Of a stretch of DNA of 64,000 nucleotides, positions 22,180 through 33,941 are shown piece after piece (the first letter of the stretch is position 1; every line of letters begins with the position of its first letter). The position numbers and the translations under genes are program-made. Origin of the DNA: Corythucha ciliata. Its lineage: Eukaryota > Arthropoda > Insecta > Hemiptera > Tingidae. A model generated the notes under the pieces. The model did no database searches, was not told the origin of the DNA, and worked only from the letters and a program-made list of their open reading frames with translations. The stretch is from positions 8,866,001 to 8,930,000 of the forward strand of contig CM075937.1 of the NCBI GenBank assembly GCA_038030265.1, in the 5' to 3' direction.

Positions 22180-23175
22180 ATGGCACAAGTCGACCCAGCC
22201 GCCGCCCTAGGGCCTCGGGGTGCTGGTTTTGATGCTGCCGTCCTGGCCACCCTACAAATTCAAAATCAGGCCCTTCAACGTCTTCTGGCTCAACAACAAC
22301 AGGAGTCTCAGAATCGCTCGACGGCATCCACAAATATCGTGAGTCACAACCTTACGTTTGATAAATTCAACCCGAAAGAGGAAGAATTTAGTAATTATCT
22401 CGAACGGTTTGAGAATTTTCTCGACATGCGAGGGTTCTTACAAGGTCCTCAGCTTACACCCGAACAACAAACGCAGTTCGACCATTCGAAAACCACGTTA
22501 CTCCTCGGTTGTCTCCATCGAAATGAATTTACAGACTTAAAGGCTCCGTTCAAACGTGAACGCCTTTCCGACGTTCCTTACGGGGAAGTGGTCAAAGAAC
22601 TTAAAAAACGGCATGATCGGTCCACAAACCTGACCACACAGCGTTACAAATTTTCCAAACGTGAACAAAACAAAGCAGACACAATTGCGGATTACGTTGC
22701 TGTCTTAAAACTACTCAACCAACGGTGTAAGTGGCCGGATACCCTTGAAGGTATGTCAGACGCAATTTTCCAAACATTATTCATTGGGGGGCTCTCTGAT
22801 CTCTCGATACGCGAGAAACTGTTACAGAACAAAGACCTTACCTTGGACCTGGCTATCGATACGGCTTTGGCTCTGGAAACCGCAAAAAAAGAAAACGTGG
22901 AAGAGTTCAAGCCGTCAACCCCGTCCGGCGTTTCCGTTCATAAAATTTCAAGTGATTTTAATACACAGAGTCGTAAAGGTCGTACGAAATCTCGCGATTG
23001 CTTGACAGCGAAGCGAGTGCAGCGTGACAGGACTAAGTCACCTGGCCCTGCGAAAATCTACAACAGTGATTTCCTGGCTAAATTGGGCATGCAGGACATC
23101 TGCCTCTCATGCGGCAAACAGGGGCACAGGTCAAACAAGTGCACCGTCCGTCATAAGCTACATTGTACGGCGTGA
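22180..23175 (+). CDS. Gypsy 1 gag
   Basis: The nucleocapsid/capsid protein of the element, 331 residues from the ATG at 22180. It has a Gln-rich helical N-terminus (residues 25-45), a capsid-like domain (FDKFNPKEEEFSNYLERFE, then QTLFIGGLSDLSIREKLL), a basic linker and one CCHC zinc knuckle (CLSCGKQGHRSNKC) near residue 307. A second knuckle appears to follow beyond the stop at 23173 in an interrupted form, so the present stop probably truncates the protein. Confidence 0.88.
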   Translation: MAQVDPAAALGPRGAGFDAAVLATLQIQNQALQRLLAQQQQESQNRSTASTNIVSHNLTFDKFNPKEEEFSNYLERFENFLDMRGFLQGPQLTPEQQTQFDHSKTTLLLGCLHRNEFTDLKAPFKRERLSDVPYGEVVKELKKRHDRSTNLTTQRYKFSKREQNKADTIADYVAVLKLLNQRCKWPDTLEGMSDAIFQTLFIGGLSDLSIREKLLQNKDLTLDLAIDTALALETAKKENVEEFKPSTPSGVSVHKISSDFNTQSRKGRTKSRDCLTAKRVQRDRTKSPGPAKIYNSDFLAKLGMQDICLSCGKQGHRSNKCTVRHKLHCTA

Positions 23176-26145
23176 CACAAAACAGGTCACATTGCATTAC
23201 TGTGCACGCCCGATACAAACATAATGAAGCACAGTCTGTCTTATTCATCGTCGACGAGCCTTTGTCCCCTATTTTGGGCCGGATATGGGTGCGGAAACTA
23301 CGCATTCTGGACTTAGACTCGATAAAAACCACAGAACCATCGAATTCGGTTTTTAAAATCGAACTGTCGGACTTAATCAGCAAATACCCAGAGGTTTTCG
23401 GCCCAGGTATTGGTAAAATTCCCGACGTTACCTGCACACTACAGTTGCGTTCTGATGCTACACCCGTTTACGCGCCTGCGCGACCAGTTCCTTATTCGTT
23501 ACTCTCCAAGGTCGATGCGGAATTAGACTTACTCGAAGCGCAAGGGATCATCGAAAAAATCGAATATTGTCAGTGGGGCACCCCGTTGGTTATCGTCCCC
23601 GAACCGAACGATACCGTTCGAATTTGCGCAGATTACAGCGCCACCGTCAATCCACAACTGGTGCCGGCTCGCCATCCAATTCCAAAAGTCGAAGATTTAT
23701 TCAACCGTCTTAATAACAGCCACTATTTCTGTGTTTTAGACATTTCAAAGGCGTACCTACATATCGAATTAGACGAGGAAAGCTCGAAAATCGCCGCGTT
23801 ATCGACACCGTGGAGCGTATCGTACGAAGCGTTTATTTTTCGGACTAGCTACAGCTCATAGTGTTTTCCACTTCGTTATCGAACCGATTGTAAAAGGCTG
23901 TCCCGGCGTGATAAATTATTTCGACGATTTTGCCGTCCATGGTGCTACGTACGAAGACTGTTACAAGAACGTCATTGGGCTATTAGAACGACTTAAGGGT
24001 TTTGGGATCAAACTGAATGGACAAAAATGCCGATTTTTCGAAAAAGAGCTAAAATATCTTGGCCATGTCATTTCCGGCGACGGGCTTAAAAAAGATCCAT
24101 CCAAACTGGATGCAGTAGAGAACGCTACGCCGCCGTCGAACACAAAATAATTAGAATCATTCCTCGGATTCGTGACATACTACATGAAGTTTATTCCGAA
24201 CGCTTCAACGATTTTAAAACTGCTGAACGCGTTGAAAGGGAACGCTACGTTTCACTGGACACCAGCCTGCCAGTCTGCCTTCGAAAAGATCAAACAAGAA
24301 ATGCTCACCGACAGAGTGATAGCTACGTATACACCAGGAGTACCTTTAACGCTGGAAACGGATGCCAGTCCTTTCGGTATCGGTGCTGTCTTATCGCAAA
24401 CCATCAGTAACGTTACCCGACCTATTACATTCATTTCGCGTACACTTACGAAAACGGAACAGCGATACAGTCAAATAGATCGCCAAGCGACCGCCATTTT
24501 TTGGACAACGCGTCGGCTTTTTCAGTACTTATTTGGTGCTGAATTTACACTAATTACGGACAGCCAACCACTGAAAACCATATTCGAACCGGACAAAGCT
24601 CTTCCGACCGTTACAGCGCATCGCTTAACCCGATACGCCATGTATAGCTCCGACAATTTAAATACACGATCAAATATCGTTCTGGAAAATTCAACCAGAG
24701 AGCTGATTTCTTGTCCCGGATTCCGACAAAACGAACCGCAGAAGACGACTGTGACGACGAATCGTCCGAATTCTATGAAACTCTGGTCAACCGCGTCGTC
24801 GATGATGTCACAGTGTAACACCCGCCATACTTCGGGAGGAAATGAACAAAGATTCCGAACTGGCTAAACTCATAGACGAAATCGCTTCCTCTTCATCAAA
24901 CCGAGAGTTTTTTCTTCACAATGGGGTCATACTCCGTGGAAATCGAGTTGTAATTCCCCACTCATTGCAACCTTATGTTTTACGAGAACTTCATGCCACC
25001 CATTGCGGAATCGAAAAAGTGAAAGCGATTGCTCGTTCCACCGTGTATTGGAAGAACATCGATCAGGACATCGCCAGTCGTGTGAGGCGTGCTCACTTCA
25101 GCAAAAAGTTGCTCCGAAGGCACCTCACCATCCCTGGGAAGCTGCTACAGAACCCTGGCAACGAATTCATATAGACTTCGCCGAGTTACATGGAATCAAT
25201 TTCCTGCTCGTAGTCGATGCTTTTTCGAAGTACGTTGACATTATACAATTTCGAACAGCTCCCACGTGTTCAACGACTATTTCGGCATTACGACGCCTCT
25301 TTGCCCGCCATGGATTGCCATAAATCTTGTTTTCAGACAACGCTTCGATATTTACGTCGCTTGAATTTCAAAATTTCATGGCTTCAAATGGCATACACCA
25401 CAGAACATCTGCGCCGAACCATCCGGCGACAAACGGACAGGTGGAGCGTACAGTGCAGACATTCAAAAAGAAGCTTAAGTCCATGCTTCACGACAATCCA
25501 TCGAACATAGACGCCAAACTACAAGAAATTATTTTCCAATACCTAGCGACGCCTTTGGTTAACGGAAAAACTCCATCGGAATTACATTACGGAAGACAAA
25601 TCCGAACGCGTCTACATCTGTTACCCAGAATTCAAAAGAACCGAATTCTGTGCCCCACAGAATTCATCAAACCCATCATCCGAAGCCAGTCAATCCGTGC
25701 TTTCAGCGTGGGTGACCGTGTGCTCTCTCGGAATTACGCCCGAGGCACCAACTGGTGTTTGGGCACAGTCTCCGAGAAGTTGGGCTCCATGCATTACCGC
25801 ATCAAATTGGACAACGGGTATGTTTTGAAACGACATATCGACCAGTTACGCTACTCGGAATGCCCGATTTCGGCAAAACAGACTTCGGCCCGAGAACAAT
25901 CTCATCCAGAGGGAAAAAGGGTTTCCTTCACCTTCCCGATGTCATCACCGGCCAAACCGCTGGTTGCATCAGCTACGCCCATACGTAGCCGCCAAACTCG
26001 TGAAATGGGCGAGCAGCGTCAAGACAACGTCACAGCGAACGAAACAAGCGATTCCGGACCGGAGCCGCTTGTCACTGCGTCGCCGCAATCGGCGCTCAGA
26101 CGATCTTCTAGACCACGAAAACCGGTTACCAGGTTAAATTTGTAG
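23163..26145 (+). pseudogene. Gypsy 1 pol: RT, RNase H, integrase, broken
   Basis: Consecutive open pieces give a Gypsy pol with lesions. At 23163-23861 is the tail of the protease region and the RT fingers (QGIIEKIEYCQWGTPLVIVP, RICADYSATVNPQL, CVLDISKAYLHIELDE). A frameshift near 23840 follows. At 23908-24147 is the RT catalytic box as YFDDFAVHG, then a TAA at 24148. At 24172-24720 are the RT thumb and RNase H (TLETDASPFGIGAVLSQ, YSQIDRQATAIFW). At 24842-25090 is the integrase zinc finger (LRELHATHCGIEKVKAIA), then a frameshift. At 25100-25323 is the core with the first Asp (HIDFAE), then TAA. At 25327-26145 are the second Asp (FSDNAS), Glu (NGQVERTV) and the C-terminal tail ending RKPVTRLNL. 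No DTG/DSG protease site is present. It is inactive. Confidence 0.88.
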
Positions 26146-26227
26146 AGTCATTTTTCTTTCAATTTTTAACTCGTTTTTCAATTTTTATTCAAAGCTTCAA
26201 AGCTTAGTTTTTTAAGTGGGGAAGAAC

Positions 26228-26406
26228 TGTTGTGTTCATATTGCTGTCCCCAGCTACCAAAAAAGGTTTTAGTTAGTGTTATCATATCGTTCTGGGTAAG
26301 ATGCTTCTGTTTTTTCTATTCTACTACTTTATAAACGTTTTTTTATTAAATAAAGTTCCTTAACATTCGATTCATCAATATGCCGTCGTTTCTAATAACT
26401 ATAATA
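26228..26406 (+). repeat. 3' LTR of Gypsy 1
   Basis: It starts TGTTGTG after the polypurine AAGTGGGGAAGAAC and ends ATAATA before the target duplication AACTT. Confidence 0.88.
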
Positions 26407-26454
26407 AACTTCGACTTTAAAACCATCAAATTATAATAAAGGTGAAGGGGAATA

Positions 26455-26822
26455 TTGTTGATTGAACGCTAAAATTGAGTAAAACAGTGTGATTCGCATC
26501 CAAAATGCGCTACTTCATGACTAAAATTGGTGAAAAGCGCTAAAATCTGCTGCTAAAATTGAGAAAAAATGCGTACCAATTTGCTGTTTTTGGAGACGAA
26601 TTTGGCCAAAATCTAAAAAAGGGTGCAAATTCATATCTGATGTAAAAGTGAATAAAACGGTTGTGGTTAAAACTGTGCGAAAAGCGTAAAATAGATGCAT
26701 GCTGTTTTATGTTAGCTATAGAAATCCTGGCGAATTAATGCGAGAGAGGAGGAGGGGGGGTCTTCTTAAATATATGCGCCCCCAGAACCCTGGATACGCG
26801 ACGACCCGGCGCGCGTGGTCTC

Positions 26823-26867
<45 letters not shown>

Positions 26868-27135
26868 TATATATATTGTACACATTATCCGCGAATCACC
26901 ACTTTTATCACAATTTAAGCCTCGATCTTGAGTTTTTCCCTATTTTAGCCTCGAATTAGCGATTTTTAAAATTCAAGTCGCGATGAATTAGCAACTTTTC
27001 TCAAGTTAAGCCGGGAATTAGCGTTTTTTTTTTTTGTTTTTTTTTTTTCGAGTTCATATCATGAACTCATTCATGATTTATCCCGTTTCCTTAATTTTAG
27101 ACGTGAATTAGCACTTTTACTCCATTTTAGTCACA
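26455..27135. repeat. Family A units in both orientations around an (AAT)n microsatellite
   Basis: Forward family A units run from 26455 to about 26700. A trinucleotide (AAT)n tract of about 16 repeats lies at 26822-26869, followed by (AT)n. Reverse family A units run from about 26880 to 27135. The orientation therefore flips across the microsatellite. Confidence 0.75.
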
Positions 27136-27139
27136 AATT

Positions 27140-27320
27140 TACCGCTGAATTTATTTAATATATTATATTATATATATAATGTAACATATAATACATAATA
27201 TTATAAGAAGTATAATTATAGAAGAATAATATTATAATATTATACAATATACATATAATATAATATATATTATATATAATAATAAAACAAAATATAATAA
27301 TAATAATAAAAGACAGATGG
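27140..27320. repeat. AT-rich low-complexity tract
   Basis: Almost only A and T, in ATATAAT and AATATAATA strings. It is self-complementary over long stretches. Tyr/Ile-rich open frames here are compositional. Confidence 0.8.
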
Positions 27321-27414
27321 AAATGAACTAGCCCGTTGCAAAAATCAAAAGCAAATTGAAGAGCCATTCGTTAAAAGTTTTACTTTAGGGGGGGGGGGCA
27401 GTTTTTTGGTAACG

Positions 27415-28260
27415 AAAATCGGATTACGTTTCACCTTCAAAACTGAAAATTTTACCCAAATGACGATTTTGCCCCCAAAATGGAGATTTTACTCCATAAA
27501 AATTACTTCAAAGGACAAAAAAGGATGATTTTATAAAAAATGATAACTCTGTCTCGAAAACTCTGACAACTTTACCACAATTGCGACGATTTGTTCCCAT
27601 ATGAGACGATATTACACTAAAACAGACGATTTCACGCCAAAGCACGTAAAACCTAGAGATGTCACTACAAAGCTGGTGATTTTATCCCAAATGTGTGAAG
27701 GATATACCTTGAAAATTAATATTTCACTCCAAAACTGTTTGATTTACCATAAAATTGACTATTTTTAACCGGAAAATTGGAGATATTACTGTAAAACTGG
27801 TGACTTCACTCCAAGCCCGAAAATTTCACTACAAAAACTGGAAATATTACCTAAAACCTGTCAGTTTTAACCCAAAACTAACGATTTCAATCACAAAACG
27901 CACGTTATACCCCTTAAATAACAATTTCACGCTAAAACAGGCGGGCACCACCCCCAAACTGGGATATTTTACTACAAAACTGACAATTTCGCAACCCCAA
28001 AACGGATGATTTTACGCCAAAACTTTTACGACTAGGGTCAAGAAAAGTCTGACGATTTCATCACAAAACTGCCGATTTCACCATAATTCCGAGGATTTCA
28101 CCACGACACTTTGTTCCTTATGAGACGACATATTACACGAAAACGAATGATTTTGCACCAAAACTGATTTGTGTTACACCAAAAGATGTCGTCGCTATAC
28201 AAAACTGGCGATTTTGCCCCAAAAATCTTAGGGTTTCACCTGAAAATTGAGTATTTAGTA
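27415..28260 (+). repeat. Degenerate short-period repeat, family C
   Basis: Around 40 imperfect units of about 20 bp with the core AAAACTGACGATTTTACCCC, the same family and orientation as 5941-6424. It is followed by family B. Confidence 0.8.
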
Positions 28261-29600
28261 GTTTAGTGCGTGAATAATCGTCACCCCCCCCCCCAATGGT
28301 CAATTTGCCCATTTTTTTGGAACGCGAATGGTCCTTTTTCAATGCGCGAATCTGTCAGTTTAGCCATTGAGAGGGGAGGGGGCGTGAATTGTCGGTACGG
28401 CCAGCAACCAATTTTTAGGGACTGGACCATGTCAGTTCTGCAACTTTCAAGGGGCCTGACGCTTTTGGGTGCGAATAACCATTTGGTCGCAAACTATCTT
28501 CAGTTATTTATCGTCAAATTATCGTTAGTTTGCCATTTTCAGGTTGTGAGTTGTCACTTTTCAGTTATTTTAGATGTCCGAATCGTCATTTGAGCCATTT
28601 CTAGCCCGTTAACAGTCCGTTTGACTATTTCCAGAGGACGAAACCGTCAGTAAAGTCAATTTTAGGGTGCGAGCGGTTAACTTTTGCCAATTATAAGGCA
28701 AGAATCGCCAGAATCACAATTTTTTGGTACAAAAGGACAGTTTTGCCATTTTAAAAGCGCGGATAGACAGTTATGCCATTTTAGGGTATGAATGGTCAGT
28801 TTTCGAGCGTGAATTGTCAGTTTGGCTATTTTCAGTGCACAAATTGGTATTTTAGCCATTTTAAAGTAGCAAACCATCGGTTTTACTATTAAGGGGCGTA
28901 AATAATTATATGTTTAGTCAGTTTAGCCATTTTTAGTAGAGCAAAGCGCAAATAGTCCATGAAAACCTATAGCCTACGTATTATCATTGTTTTTGGGCAC
29001 AGATCAGTCAGTTTAGCCACTTTAAAAAATTCAAGTGGCGAATCGTCTCTTTACGCTTTGCGAAAAGGGCGCGAATGACTAGTTTGGCAATTTTTAGAAG
29101 GAAACACTTAGAAGATTGACATTTTTAGGGCGGTTTGGGGGATTTGGTTGTCTTGGAGTGCGGAATTGTTTATTTCCCACTCATATGAACATCCTGAAAT
29201 GTGGGTGGGTACTTTTTCCAGAATTATGCTACACCTCATTGAAATAGTTTCGGCGCCGCTGACTTCAAATGCCTTTTGGGGGCACATCCCGATCAATTTA
29301 GATATTTTTATGCCACAAATCATCAGCAGTTTTCAGCTATTTATAAAGGCGCGAAGGCTCAATTTGGCCATTTATGATGCACTCATCAGTAATTTTCACT
29401 ATTTTCCGAATTTCTTGGCATGAACGGTTAAGCCATTTTTATTGCGTGATTAGCCAGTCGATCATTTTACAGCGCAGGCGTAGGCAGTTTATTGGCCATT
29501 TCGAAGGCACGAATTGTCATTCTTACAGCCTCTCTGTAAGGCTCGAAAGATCAGTTTGGCCCTATTTTTAGAACGCGAATAGCCAGTTTTGCTTGTTTTC
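28261..29600 (+). repeat. Degenerate short-period repeat, family B
   Basis: Units of about 30 bp (GTCAGTTTAGCCATTTTTAG with GCGCGAAT) run up to the 3' end of the MFSD6-like gene. It has the same orientation as the tract at 6.4-7.8 kb and the same family C neighbour. Confidence 0.8.
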
Positions 29601-29659
29601 AGTGTTGGCTTACTTTTTTCTTTACTTAATATTCTTATTATTTACATTTTGGTTATAAA

Positions 29660-32325
29660 TTATTTGGGTTCAGGGAGATCCGGGATGCTCGAAGTCTCCG
29701 TGTAAAAGTCGTCCTTTAGGTACCTTGCCAGCATCAGTCGCTCCTTCAAAACAAATAAAGGCAGTTTAAACGTTCGATTCAATCGTGTTTTAAACATCGT
29801 TACCTCCATTTTCGAGGATATTTCCTCTGTTCACACAAAACTGGACGATGGCGTGAATCGCGCTACAAGCGAACGCTCCAATACTGAAAACCCTGAACAA
29901 GGTCCGTCCTCCTCCCCAGTTCATTACAATTCCACCGATGAAGCTTCCGAGAGATACGCCTGCAAATTTTTCCGTTTAAATAATGGAATCCCCCCCCCCC
30001 ACCGCCACCAGTCACCGCCGCAGTTTACCAATTCCTTCGTAAACGGAACCGACGAGTCCTTGTATCGTGGTCTCGGTGCCGGGTGGAGCGACAATACTGG
30101 CGTAGGAGGTCATTGTGGCGTAGAAAAGGCCGAAAGTAAGACCATGGACCAGCTCGATGGGGAGGCTCGTCCATGGGTTGGTAATGAATGAATAGAGAAG
30201 GAATCGAACTCCAAATGCGAATAGAACTAAAGTCATGGCGTTGATATGCCCGATTTTTTTTAGGATTCGACCTGAAAATGATTTTAAAATCAGTCCAAAT
30301 TCAATGCGTTTTTTTCAAAAAATTTGAAGCGTCAACTAGGTTACCCGAAAGAAAAAAGAACGGGATTTCACCCAAAATGCACTGTGTGGCACTGTTGATG
30401 CCTTCGAGGGTTTTAATCCAGTCATCCGCATCACAGCCTTCGGCAGCGGCCAAATCCTCCAAATACCAAAACAGGAAACTCCAGACGATAGCTGTACACA
30501 TGCCTGCGACGATGCACCACAACATGTACAGAGCGACTCGAACGTCCGTGAACAATTTACTGACGTCCCGTAAAATGTTGGGTGATTTTTTCGTTTGCAC
30601 AACCTGTTGAACAGCGTTTTTACAAGTTTGTTGTCATCGTGATCACGTTCAAAAAAGGAGGGGAGAGGGGACTGGGGAGAGAGTTATTTTACTTTCAATC
30701 GAAACGAAACGACAAAGTCCAATAAAAGTAGAGCGAAGAGCATTGAGAAGGCTGGCACGTAGTTTTTCGTCACTGATCCAACGCTGAAACGATCAATTAA
30801 AAAGCCGGCCAACCACGAGAATATTCCCCATCCGACCGAGCCCCACAGTCTTTGATATCCAAATTTAGATGGCCGGTCACCTGAATTAAGAATTTGTTTC
30901 TCATTAGACCGGCATTTTGACGGATAATTTGCGTCACTTTGAAATCACCAAGAACTTCGAAACAAATAGTGTCGGCCAAACTAATGGTCATTGCCTGACC
31001 AATCCACGCCATAATTAGGATAAGTACGAGAAGCCAAAATTGGTAGTATGTGACAAGATCGCTGTCGCTGATTGCTGGATTTAGAAACGCTTCCGCGATG
31101 ATTGAATTGTCGCAAGATATCGAACAACTGGTTGATTCATATTGGGAACATGAAGGGGCGACCCAAGTTATTTCGTCGTCGAACGATAAATTTCCTATTG
31201 AAATTGAAATTGTTTCCCCGTTCTTAAACAAAAAAAAATTGAACAGTATTATTCGCATCTTCGGGAATGGAAAAATTGACGTACTCTGACGGCGTTGTGC
31301 GGGTAAAGTCGAGCGGTGAAGTCAATGCTGTGTCCCTGTGTATCATTTATTGAGGGGCAGTAGGTGGTTTGATTCCATTCATAGCAAATTTGGTCCACGA
31401 GGTCGTTATTAGATTGGCAGGACAGCTAGAAAATTGTTGTATGGATTGTAATAACAAAGCCTCGAATGACGAAACCGTGAGGAAATTCAAACCTGACAAA
31501 TGAAAGATGAATTAGCATAGGGCGCCTGTTCGTACAGGGTTTTCGTCCAACACTCGTTGACATTACTCGACGACAGTGTCACATTAGAGTCACTCGTGCC
31601 GCACTGGAATTGCCCCGTTGCACTCGTCGGCAGGGTGGGAACAAATGGGATGACGAAGAAAAAGACGAGGGATAAAAGGATGGCAACGAGGAAAAGGAAT
31701 TTCTGACAGTGGAAACGGTCTGACACGGCACCCGCAATCGGCTTGGCGAGCATGGCAAAAATGGGCAGGATGGTGTACACGGTGCCGACAACGACCGATG
31801 AGTATCCATACTCTTTCGCAAGTGTTGGAATGTAGGGCTGAACGGGTGAAATTCCTGAAAATGTTTATTATACTTTTTTAGAGTGACTGTGTTGAAAAAA
31901 TGCAGTCACCAGTGAACTCTTTCCCTCATTATCCCCACCACTCATCAGGAACGCCCCTGAACACCGACCGTGTTTAATTTCACAATTTTAAACTTTATTA
32001 TCTCGTCAACATTCATTTTGTGAGCTCCAAGATTTGTCAAGCCCGCTGTTTATATCTCTTTAACCCGTTGTTGAGCTAATCCGGTCATATTTTAGTTGAA
32101 ATCTGGGAGTGTTTTATCATTGTAAGGGCCCATTAAGCGGACCTCAAGGCTGTCTCACTATACCGGGAATGGCCCCCGTAGCAGACATAAAGCATTGTTA
32201 ATCGTAACTATTTTAAGTGAAATAATTTAACTAATCATTCACCCATATCCAAAAAAGTTGGTTTTACATAGTAAAATTATATAAGCGTGCTTACCACCGT
32301 TGAAGAGAAAATAGTGGAGCTTCAT
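29660..32325 (-). CDS. MFSD6-like major facilitator superfamily transporter
   Basis: A 12-helix membrane transporter of the MFSD6 family, substrate not established. Exons in order on the minus strand: 32295-32325, 31493-31854, 31285-31425, 30949-31222, 30693-30880, 30345-30603, 30029-30271, 29804-29959, and a last exon from 29743 to about 29660. Phases agree for the first eight (about 551 codons). Landmarks are the start MKLHYFLFNGG, QPYIPTLAKEYGYSS, the MFS helix 2/3 motif AGAVSDRF, a large Cys-rich extracellular loop with Asn-glycosylation sequons in exons 2-4, SLADTICFEVLGDRPSKFGY, RLWGSVGWGIFSWLAG, GEIPFFFLSG, GHINAMTLVLF, and SYASIVAPPGTETTIQGL. The ATG at 32325 fits the family start. 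The final junction is uncertain: the phase-preserving reading stops early, whereas the alternative frame (LARYLKDDF to PDLPEPK, stop at 29660) looks more protein-like. Intron 1 is 440 bp, the rest 59-94 bp. Confidence 0.9.
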
Positions 32326-32865
32326 AGGAAGCAACTTGCTATTGATTGGAAGCAACATAATTGAAATTTCGTCAACAACCAAAAAATTAACGAGAAAAAA
32401 CTGTCAAATTGTTCTTTTAAACCCCAGTGTAAATGGTATCAATGAGCACAACTGCCATAGAATAGCGTGCGTCCATAAACGACACCGAGATTATCACCTC
32501 GGGAAAAAGAGATTTAGCCGAGTGTGTAATTATTGTTTTCTCTCCCACCTTTTATAATACTCTCGAATGAGCGTAAAAGTTTATTAGCGATTTCCATTCA
32601 ACTTAGTACACAAGTGTAGTGGAGCGTCCTCTCCATAAACATATGTTTCAATTCAGAGAGGACAGGTCCGGGACAGGTGGATAAACTTACACCACACTAG
32701 TGTATTGCACTGAACGGAAAACACCGTAATAGTGCCCCTCTCACCAATCGTGACCAACCACCAACCATTTATGACAAGTGGCCCTCAATCGTCACTTGGA
32801 AGCTATTATCGGAAAGAAAGGACGCTCTTGTTGTCGTTATTATTTTTTTTTTTTTGATCCGCTCC
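32326..32865. other. Unassigned, with nested palindrome
   Basis: This is the upstream flank of the MFSD6-like gene. GTCCTCTC (32626-32633) and GAGAGGAC (32656-32663) are complementary and enclose the perfect 12-bp palindrome AAACATATGTTT (32637-32648). A T run lies at 32843-32855. No gene is recognised. Confidence 0.45.
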
Positions 32866-33093
32866 AAGCCAACGATATTAACAATGACCAACCTCTCCCC
32901 GTCTCCTCACCCGGTCATTATTTTGAAACCCCACCCTAGTGCCGACCTTCGACATTTGGTACCCCGGGCGAATTTATCACCTGCGCCCCTATAAAGTCGC
33001 CGTTCAGAATGAGCCGTGATTTGTCGTTTTCTTCATTTTAACAGCAAATTTTAGCAGTTTTTTATACAATTCAGAGCTTTCTTTCCAATTATA
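32866..33093 (+). repeat. Left copy of the 228-bp direct repeat flanking the LINE
   Basis: This starts AAGCCAACGAT and ends CCAATTATA. It matches 44432-44656 throughout, with about ten substitutions and a few small indels. The LINE fragment starts directly after it. The partner begins directly after the LINE poly(A). Confidence 0.8.
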
Positions 33094-33117
33094 GGGCCAG
33101 GCAGGGCCAATGGGACT

Positions 33118-33683
33118 AGGAAGGGGAACTAAATAGAGTATCCCCGTCCTCGGCACTTAGGCCGGATTACGTGGTTAAAAGGAATGACTTCTCGACCAAA
33201 ATCAAACAGAGAGTCATTATGAGAGAAGAAGGTTGGGAATCCCGGCAAGGGGAGCTGGTGTGTTACACGGACGGCTCCAAGAAGGGTCAGGAAGGGCCGA
33301 CCGGAGCTGGAATTTTCGTGCCGGAGCTTGGGGTGGAAATAAGTATCCCGCTAGGGGGACACACCACAGTTTTCCAGGCCGAGGTGGTAGCGTTCGATGC
33401 TTGTATTCGGGAGCTACTGAAGCGGAAAGTGACAGGTAGGGCGATCGGCATCTACTCTGATAGCAGGGCGGCGCTGGGGGGCGATCACCAAACCCGTGGT
33501 GGACTCAGCGGCCGTGGCGAGTTGCAGAGTAGGGATACGGGACCTCCGGGGACGTTGGGATGGATCCCGGGTCATAGAGGATGGCAGGGAAATGAAAAAG
33601 CAGACGAGCTGGCCAAGCGTGGCGCGGACCAGCTGGTGATAGGACCTGAACCATCGGTGGGCATTGCCCGAAGGGTGGTCTTG
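33118..33683 (+). pseudogene. LINE RNase H domain fragment
   Basis: RNase H type I of a non-LTR element, which removes RNA from RNA-DNA hybrids. CYTDGSKKG carries the first Asp. QAEVVAFDACIREL carries the Glu. IYSDSRAAL carries the second Asp. WIPGHRGWQGNEKADELAKRG carries the His and last Asp. The frame is open after a TAG at 33117 and has no natural start. It is cut at 33683 by the Gypsy 2 insertion. A short disordered stretch near 33480-33540 suggests an indel between the second Asp and WIPGH. Confidence 0.85.
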
Positions 33684-33941
33684 TTATGTATGAGGGAGGA
33701 CAGAGTAAGAAGAAAACGCCTTCATGAGGTGAGATGTATATTTGTAAGAAGCTCATGACCAACTAACGAGGGGGCAAATGAGATGTATACGTTTCGAGTG
33801 GCGCATGCCCATGGATTAATAATCGGGTATATAATAGTCTCCCTCTGTAGTTTGAAAACAATAAACAATCAAAAAGTAAGAAGCAATAAAAATTAAATTT
33901 AAGCAGATGGAAACAAAGCTAAAGTGAAAATAACAGGAAAA

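Larger units (their letters stand above)
21943..26406 (+). mobile_element. Gypsy LTR retrotransposon 1, both LTRs, defective
   Basis: A 4.46-kb element with LTRs 21943-22119 and 26228-26406 (177 and 179 bp, start TGTTGTG, end ATAATA). It is flanked by a perfect 5-bp duplication AACTT (21938-21942 and 26407-26411). After the 5' LTR comes AACGGGCGACGAGG, a primer-binding-type sequence. Before the 3' LTR is the purine-rich AAGTGGGGAAGAA. Order is gag, remnant of protease, RT, RNase H, integrase, which is the Gypsy order. Gag is open, but pol has several stops and frameshifts and appears to lack the protease active site. Confidence 0.92.

Noticed and set aside
26699..26959. Open frame with a poly-Asn run
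   Set aside because: The poly-Asn is an (AAT)n microsatellite and the flanks are repeat family A.
27155..27367. Ile/Tyr-rich minus-strand open frame
   Set aside because: It lies in an AT-only stretch with no motif, so it is a composition artefact.
30012..30600. Plus-strand frames opposite the MFSD6-like exons
   Set aside because: The minus strand carries conserved, spliced transporter sequence, so the plus-strand frames are shadows.
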